Positions 59,901 through 64,000 of a DNA stretch of 64,000 nt are shown here, piece by piece. Positions within the stretch are counted from its first letter, which is position 1; every line of letters begins with the position of its first letter. The notes below the pieces were generated by a model. The model worked only from the letters and a program-made list of their open reading frames with translations, was not told the origin of the DNA and searched no databases. The position numbers were made by a program, and so were the translations under genes. The stretch comes from Lineus longissimus (taxonomy: Eukaryota; Nemertea; Pilidiophora; Heteronemertea; Lineidae), in the NCBI RefSeq assembly GCF_910592395.1, contig NC_088316.1:248001-312000 (forward strand), written 5' to 3'.

Positions 59901-62900
59901 TTTCCTTACCATTCCCTCTGTACGTGTTCCTCCAGATTTCTTTGATGATCTTGTTAATCTCCTCCATCTTATTCTTATGGTAACGCATCACAGCCCTGCA
60001 AGGATAACCAGACGTCATGCTCAGTAGATAGAGAGTCTTGGAGAAGGAATGAGAGGCCCATACGTCATGCTCAGTTGATAGAGAGTCTTGGAGAAGGAAT
60101 GAGAGGCCCATACGTCATGCTCAGTTGATAGAGAGTCTTGGAGAAGGAATGAGAGGCCCATACGTCATGCTCAGTAGATAGAGAGTCTTGGAGAAGGAAT
60201 GAGAGGCCCATACGTCATGCTCAGTTGATAGAGAGTCTTGGAGAAGGAATGAGAGGCCCATACGTCATGCTCAGTTGATAGAGAGTCTTGGAGAAGGAAT
60301 GAGAGGCCCATACGTCATGCTCAGTAGATAGAGAGTCTTGGAGAAGGAATGAGAGGCCCATACGTCATGCTCAGTTGATAGAGAGTCTTGGAGAAGGAAT
60401 GAGAGGCCCATACGTCATGCTCAGTTGATAGAGAGTCTTGGAGAAGGAATGAGAGGCCCATACGTCATGCTCAGTAGATAGAGAGTCTTGGAGAAGGAAT
60501 GAGAGGCACATACGTCATGCTCAGTAGATAGAGAGTCTTGGAGAAGGAATGAGAGGCCCATACGTCATGCTCAGTTGATAGAGAGTCTTGGAGAAGGAAT
60601 GAGAGGCCCATACGTCATGCTCAGTAGATAGAGAGTCTTGGAGAAGGAATGAGAGGCCCATACGTCATGCTCAGTTGATAGAGAGTCTTGGAGAAGGAAT
60701 GAGAGGCCCATACGTCATGCTCAGTTGATAGAGAGTCTTGGAGAAGGAATGAGAGGCCCAAGGGCCTGGCGCTCAGCTGAAATACATGAACACAACATGG
60801 AAAGCACTGGTACCTGGTAGGTCTCTTTCAACCTATATTTTGTTGACTTGTCAACAGCGTCTAGTAGAAGGAAAACACCACCATAAAACCTGGGCAGTAA
60901 ATGCCAGTAGAAGTCCACTGAACTCAGAAGGTCCAGCCCTTTTGATGTGTTTACAATTTGGGGCCTCAACCAACATTGATACACCCCAGTTGATCGTAAG
61001 AGAAGTGCTTACTTATCGAGAGCCTTGTAGTACTTGTCTAAATCCTTCATTGCTAGTTCTGTTGTCTGGAATGATGAAGGAATGTATGAAATGCATGGAG
61101 CTTTTACTTTGAAGCAGCCCAAACACAAGGATACAAAGACATTTTTGTCCTGGTGCAAGGCAAGGTTAGTTTCAGTTCCTTGTTCAAAGATGAAAGGCTG
61201 ACAGATTTGGTTGTTTAATATCCCTCTACTCATGAGATGAACCTTGTTTGTGGTCAAACATCTCAGAACATCTCAAGAACTGCCAACCACAGAGACTTGG
61301 CAGAATGCCTGAAGCAGCCTGCAAACGACTCATTCAGAGGACCCATATCATTGCTAAGAGGGCTGTACATATGTGACATCCCTGAGTCAACCCCATCAAA
61401 GTCTTCAATGTTCGTCATCAATCAAGACCTTGTCTCACCTACCTTCAATGCGATCATTTTATCCCTGTATTTGACTTCAGCATCCTTATAATCCGTATTC
61501 AGCTCGCGAGTGATTCTCTTGATGTCATCCTTCAAGCTCCGTTGTCTCTCGACTACAGTGTGTTTCTGAAAACAGAGAAGTTTGTATTGAAATAAGAATG
61601 AGATGATTTGAGTACCTCATCACAAGGGAGGGGCGGGGACAACAACACCCTCTTAGACATGTACAGAACAGAGGTGAGCACCATCCATTGTCCAGGGAAA
61701 GGCTGCCAACTCTATGACACCGAGAGACTGGCCACATGGTGGAACAGTGCAGCTCTGGGATCAAGGAAGGAACACACATGGTGGAACAGTGCAGCTCTGG
61801 GATCAAGGAAGGAACACACATGGTGGAACAGTGCAGCTCTGGGATCAAGGAAGGAACACACATGGTGGAACAGTGCAGCTCTGGGATCAAGGAAGGAACA
61901 CACATGGTGGAACAGTACAGCTCTGGGATCAAGGAAGGAACACACATGGTGGAACAGCGCAGCTCTGGGATCAAGGAAGGAACACACATGGTGGAACAGC
62001 GCAGCTCTGGGATCAAGGAAGGAACACACATGGTGGAACAGTACAGCTCTGGGATCAAGGAAGGAACACACATGGTGGAACAGTGCAGCTCTGGGATCAA
62101 GGAAGGAACACACATGGTGGAACAGTGCAGCTCTGGGATCAAGGAAGGAACACACATGGTGGAACAGTGCAGCTCTGGGATCAAGGAAGGAACACACATG
62201 GTGGAACAGTGCAGCTCTGGGATCAAGGAAGGAACACACATGGTGGAACAGTGCAGCTCTGGGATCAAGGAAGGAACACACATGGTGGAACAGTGCAGCT
62301 CTGGGATCAAGGAAGGAACACACATGGTGGAACAGTACAGCTCTGGGATCAAGGAAGGAACACACATGGTGGAACAGTACAGCTCTGGGATCAAGGAAGG
62401 AACACACATGGTGGAACAGTACAGCTCTGGGATCAAGGAAGGAACACACATGGTGGAACAGTGCAGCTCTGGGATCAAGGAAGGAACACACATGGTGGAA
62501 CAGTGCAGCTCTGGGATCAAGGAAGGAACACACATGGTGGAACAGTGCAGCTCTGGGATCAAGGGAAGAACACACATGGTGGAACAGTGCAGCTCTGGGA
62601 TCAAGGAAGGAACACACATGGTGGAACAGTACAGCTCTGGGATCAAGGAAGGAACACACATGGTGGAACAGTGCAGCTCTGGGATCAAGGAAGGAACACA
62701 CATGGTGGAACAGTACAGCTCTGGGATCAAGGAAGGAACACACATGGTGGAACAGTGCAGCTCTGGGATCAAGGAAGGAACAAGAGACAACATAGCCCCA
62801 GTTCTGTAGTGTAGCCATAAAGATATTGAATGCTAAGAATAGTAGCTTATTGGAAAATCAGCAAGAGGCGCTGAGGAAGTTACCTCTGCGTTTAAGTCAT

Positions 62901-64000
62901 CCTGCTCCTCCATCAGTTGTCGTCTTTGCCGCTCTAAGTTACTGACGTCAAAGTCACCAATCTTCTTCCCAAGATGATCTATTCTCTTATTGACTTCCTT
63001 GATTTCCTCTTCCTTTTCTCTCATCTCGAGGTTGTCGGAGAGTTCCCGCTCTTTAACCTACACCCAAATGGACATGGATATTGATGAAATCCTTTTAGCG
63101 ACAAATGGACTTGATCAGTCTATCATAACATCAAGTTCAGATTACTGCATCAGAGACTGCAGAAACTCCCACTGTCACAAAACAACGACAGACCATATCA
63201 CAGGAATACTTTAAACGCTTGATAGTTGTCTACTCAGGCACCAAGGAATTGATATCAACACTCTCCTCCTTGTCTACAAGGGCAAGGATGGTTTTGCTCT
63301 GAGCTACTTCAGCAATATTCTTATCTGTTGCTGTACGACCCCAGGCGATCCCCGAGGTCACATGACCTTGGTTGCTTCATGTACTCAGGTATCGTCTGCA
63401 GTCCTACGATGGCTGGAGCTCTGCTGGTTTGGCTGCACACGAAATAACTGTGGAGAATGTGGGAGCATTAAAACCTCTACCTGTTGATTGACGAGTTCCT
63501 CCTTTAACTGGTTGAGGTTGTCTGAGTACCGGCTCTGCTCTCTCCTCATATCATCCATCATAGCATCCAGCTCCTTCATCTGTTCCTGGCATTGGGCGAG
63601 TGCTGTGTCTCGACCCTCATTCATATACCTGCAGAGACAGCATCATAAGGATCAACATCAGATTTCTGCTTCTCCTGCAGCAGGTGTATCCAGCTGATGT
63701 CGGAATGAAATGAATTATAAAGGCCATGTAGATCAACACCGCCTTCAACCATATTACATGGATAGACTGTCACGACAACGACAGAACAAATGTTGTATTG
63801 TAAGCTGGAGCTGAACTCCAAATGATCAAAGCAACACTTATGACAACACCATGTTTGTATGTAGGCAATGACCTAGGTGACACCACATGATGTCTCGCTT
63901 CTCTTAATGAGTCAATCACACAATCGTACAGAGTCTAATGACATGGTCTTACTTGGTGATTTCCCGATGGATCTGCCGCACCTCATTGCCATGTTCCTTC
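53857..64000 (-). CDS. RAD50: RAD50 C-terminal part (10 exons; 5' end beyond window)
   Basis: Exons are 64000(partial)-63953, 63628-63481, 63057-62884, 61565-61443, 61065-61013, 59995-59910, 59750-59611, 55665-55532, 55299-55171 and 53905-53857, giving about 360 residues of the usual 1,300. RAD50 is the SMC-like ATPase of the MRE11-RAD50-NBS1 complex for double-strand break repair. In order: charged coiled coil (exons 1-5), the [20 protein letters not shown] segment, IEIRSDEDE, the ABC signature RGRCSAGQK, Walker [17 protein letters not shown], and the switch [13 protein letters not shown]. The N-terminal Walker A and zinc hook lie outside the window. All phases agree. The 59610-55666 intron contains a GPCR gene on the other strand. 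Confidence 0.96.
53906..55170. other. last RAD50 intron
   Basis: No coding feature recognised on either strand. Confidence 0.5.
55171..55299 (-). CDS. RAD50: RAD50 exon with ATPase switch
   Basis: [20 protein letters not shown] to [11 protein letters not shown]. Contains the His switch. Acceptor ttgcag, donor gtaagt. Confidence 0.96.
55300..55531. other. AT-rich RAD50 intron
   Basis: Low-complexity runs of A and T (aattttttt, ccaaaaatattt) between the Walker B and switch exons. Confidence 0.6.
55532..55665 (-). CDS. RAD50: RAD50 exon with Walker B
   Basis: [17 protein letters not shown] then [16 protein letters not shown] to YALTE. Acceptor ttacag, donor gtaagt. The DE pair of Walker B is intact. 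Confidence 0.97.
55666..56687. other. RAD50 intron, upstream of nested GPCR
   Basis: Would contain the GPCR promoter and any 5' UTR exon. No clear TATA box or motif cluster is recognised; a short open frame at 56355-56612 has no known domain. Confidence 0.4.
56688..57752 (+). CDS. rhodopsin-type (class A) GPCR, peptide-receptor-like, single exon, nested in RAD50 intron
   Basis: An uninterrupted frame of 354 codons with seven hydrophobic segments. Family landmarks: G55-x-x-x-N59 (TM1), LALMD with D87 (TM2), C119 before TM3, E143-R144-W145 in place of DRY, C202 in extracellular loop 2, P230 (TM5), F279...P285 (TM6), and N327-F-I-L-Y331 with GRQFRQAF (helix 8). The TM6 tryptophan is Leu283 and the TM7 proline is Phe328. 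A sequon lies at N113. The NH-x-x-NF-x-x-YC-x-x-GR-x-FR end resembles invertebrate neuropeptide receptors (for example FMRFamide-like), but the ligand cannot be assigned. Upstream ATG alternatives are out of frame. An AATAAA follows the stop by 15 bp. Opposite strand to RAD50; an intronless retrogene-like or family-typical structure. Confidence 0.92.
   Translation: MKSLASEVSQSTTTGSDKEKPLAGAIISERELINHFWNINKIILQYPCVILMFLGIVFNMLTILVLVIGKVGKVSTRILLINLALMDTGTLLMEPLRLSFSYLGWVRPNSLRNGSDIACSIHHFCAQFFLHFAHWNVMLITIERWVCVSYPLKARFICTKEWTTIGLLIVGAVLFGINAHHFYGYRRYAYYWGANGNVGYQCAYTNIKSYETFITEIASHLNMVLSVGIPFLGITACNTSILYHVVKSRNKSRDLKASDRPATGINSMTIMLVTLSLTFIVLLGPHVVFGIVLTEIGRSLSHVSYHRLNAYVGAITFILNVINHGSNFILYCIAGRQFRQAFSQMFKCQKRRVT
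57768..57773 (+). terminator. poly(A) signal of the nested GPCR
   Basis: AATAAA 15 bp after the TAA stop (57750-57752), implying a very short 3' UTR. Confidence 0.55.
57774..58656. other. RAD50 intron downstream of GPCR
   Basis: Unique sequence; nothing recognised. Confidence 0.4.
58657..58947. other. segment open for about 88 codons on both strands, unidentified
   Basis: On + the frame (no ATG) contains [17 protein letters not shown] and ends at 58945-58947; on - an ATG frame starts [13 protein letters not shown]. The + translation looks protein-like, but I recognise no family and see no clear splice sites. It could be a pseudogene fragment or chance. Confidence 0.25.
58986..59478. repeat. 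35-bp minisatellite, about 14 copies, RAD50 intron
   Basis: The unit contains ctgacaggcctccgctaaca and ttctatgacgg; the main variant is ccgc/ccac. Confidence 0.97.
59611..59750 (-). CDS. RAD50: RAD50 exon with ABC signature
   Basis: [14 protein letters not shown] to [10 protein letters not shown]. Acceptor ttccag, donor gtaatt. The SAGQK signature contacts ATP in the dimer. Confidence 0.96.
59910..59995 (-). CDS. RAD50: RAD50 exon before the ATPase C-lobe
   Basis: [16 protein letters not shown] to IWRNTYRGN. Acceptor ttgcag, donor gtaagg. The acceptor is only 16 bp from the 50-bp minisatellite. Confidence 0.95.
60012..60761. repeat. 50-bp minisatellite, 15 copies, RAD50 intron
   Basis: The unit contains acgtcatgctcagttgatag and gagaaggaatgagaggccca. 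Copies are of two kinds, cagtaga or cagttga, arranged partly in triplets. On the RAD50 strand each unit has a CT-rich tract. Confidence 0.97.
60762..61012. other. RAD50 intron remainder
   Basis: Unique sequence between the minisatellite and the short exon; nothing recognised. Confidence 0.4.
61013..61065 (-). CDS. RAD50: RAD50 short exon
   Basis: [17 protein letters not shown] plus split Lys; acceptor ttccag, donor gtaagc. Matches the TTELVNKDLDIYYKTLD region. Confidence 0.95.
61443..61565 (-). CDS. RAD50: RAD50 coiled-coil exon
   Basis: [14 protein letters not shown] to YRDKMIALK, matching the EKYREMMI-type end of the coiled coil. Acceptor tttcag, donor gtaggt. Confidence 0.92.
61735..62782. 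repeat. 42-bp minisatellite, about 25 copies, RAD50 intron
   Basis: The unit begins catggtggaacagtgcagct and includes gggatcaaggaaggaacaca. Variants are gtgc/gtac/gcgc, and one copy has gggaaga. As 42 bp is 14 codons without stops in several frames, both strands show artefactual open frames of 350-420 codons. Confidence 0.97.
62884..63057 (-). CDS. RAD50: RAD50 coiled-coil exon
   Basis: [18 protein letters not shown] to EEQDDLNAE, 58 codons. Acceptor gtgtag, donor gtaact. Confidence 0.9.
63058..63480. other. RAD50 intron
   Basis: Unique sequence between two coiled-coil exons; nothing recognised. Confidence 0.5.
63481..63628 (-). CDS. RAD50: RAD50 coiled-coil exon
   Basis: [18 protein letters not shown] to KEELVNQQ. 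Acceptor ctgcag, donor gtagag. Confidence 0.9.
63629..63952. other. RAD50 intron
   Basis: Unique sequence between the partial edge exon and the next; nothing recognised. Confidence 0.5.
63953..64000 (-). CDS. RAD50: RAD50 exon, partial at window edge
   Basis: [15 protein letters not shown] then a split Lys; donor gtaaga. Coiled-coil region. Confidence 0.85.

Noticed and set aside
61525-62818. Four long frames (357-422 codons) on both strands
   Set aside because: 42-bp minisatellite in a RAD50 intron; flanking RAD50 exons on the - strand splice across it.

Overview
This window looks like a stretch of animal (metazoan) nuclear genome. The genes are split by GT-AG introns, introns and intergenic DNA are long, and the encoded proteins belong to animal families: an ATP8A-type lipid flippase, CD63/CD9-like tetraspanins, cyclin A, RAD50 and a rhodopsin-type GPCR. 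The many minisatellites, TA-flanked miniature elements and a tRNA-like SINE fit a marine invertebrate (a lophotrochozoan or an invertebrate deuterostome). The sequence alone does not settle the lineage. Family assignments come from motif recognition; no alignment or database search was run.

Layout. (1) About 1-12.6 kb, + strand: the last three coding exons (6747-12569) of an ATP8A1/2-like P4-ATPase. Its introns hold three large minisatellites. (2) 12.6-21.7 kb: no gene recognised; two minisatellites (15.1-17.6 kb) and two CAGGGTGT-TIR MITEs. (3) 21.8-31.4 kb, - strand: a six-cysteine tetraspanin with six shared coding exons and three candidate alternative last exons, each encoding a different cytoplasmic tail. 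(4) 31.4-40.0 kb: the region between two head-to-head tetraspanins, with a CpG-richer stretch near 37.9-38.1 kb. (5) 40.0-43.7 kb, + strand: the second tetraspanin, with identical intron positions and phases, one GC-AG intron, and a tRNA-like SINE/minisatellite in its last intron. (6) 47.8-50.9 kb, - strand: a complete cyclin A gene (eight coding exons, 447 aa). About 200 bp upstream is a CCAAT plus CDE/CHR-like cluster resembling known cyclin A promoters. (7) 53.9-64.0 kb, - strand: the C-terminal ten coding exons of RAD50, truncated by the window edge. A single-exon peptide-receptor-like GPCR lies on the + strand inside one RAD50 intron (56688-57752).

The genes do not form a pathway or operon. 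Cyclin A and RAD50 are neighbours with cell-cycle and DNA-repair roles, but nothing in the sequence ties them together. The dominant structural theme is minisatellites: about 17 arrays, units 12-72 bp, mostly in introns. When a unit is a multiple of three and lacks stops, it produces long repetitive open frames on both strands that are not genes.

The most interesting observations are the alternative-tail tetraspanin locus (two of its stop codons overlap poly(A) hexamers), the 29-bp minisatellite that appears to have grown out of the A-box of a tRNA-derived SINE, the nested GPCR, and the conserved-looking cyclin A promoter. I found no bacterial-type defence system or other clearly new multi-gene system.
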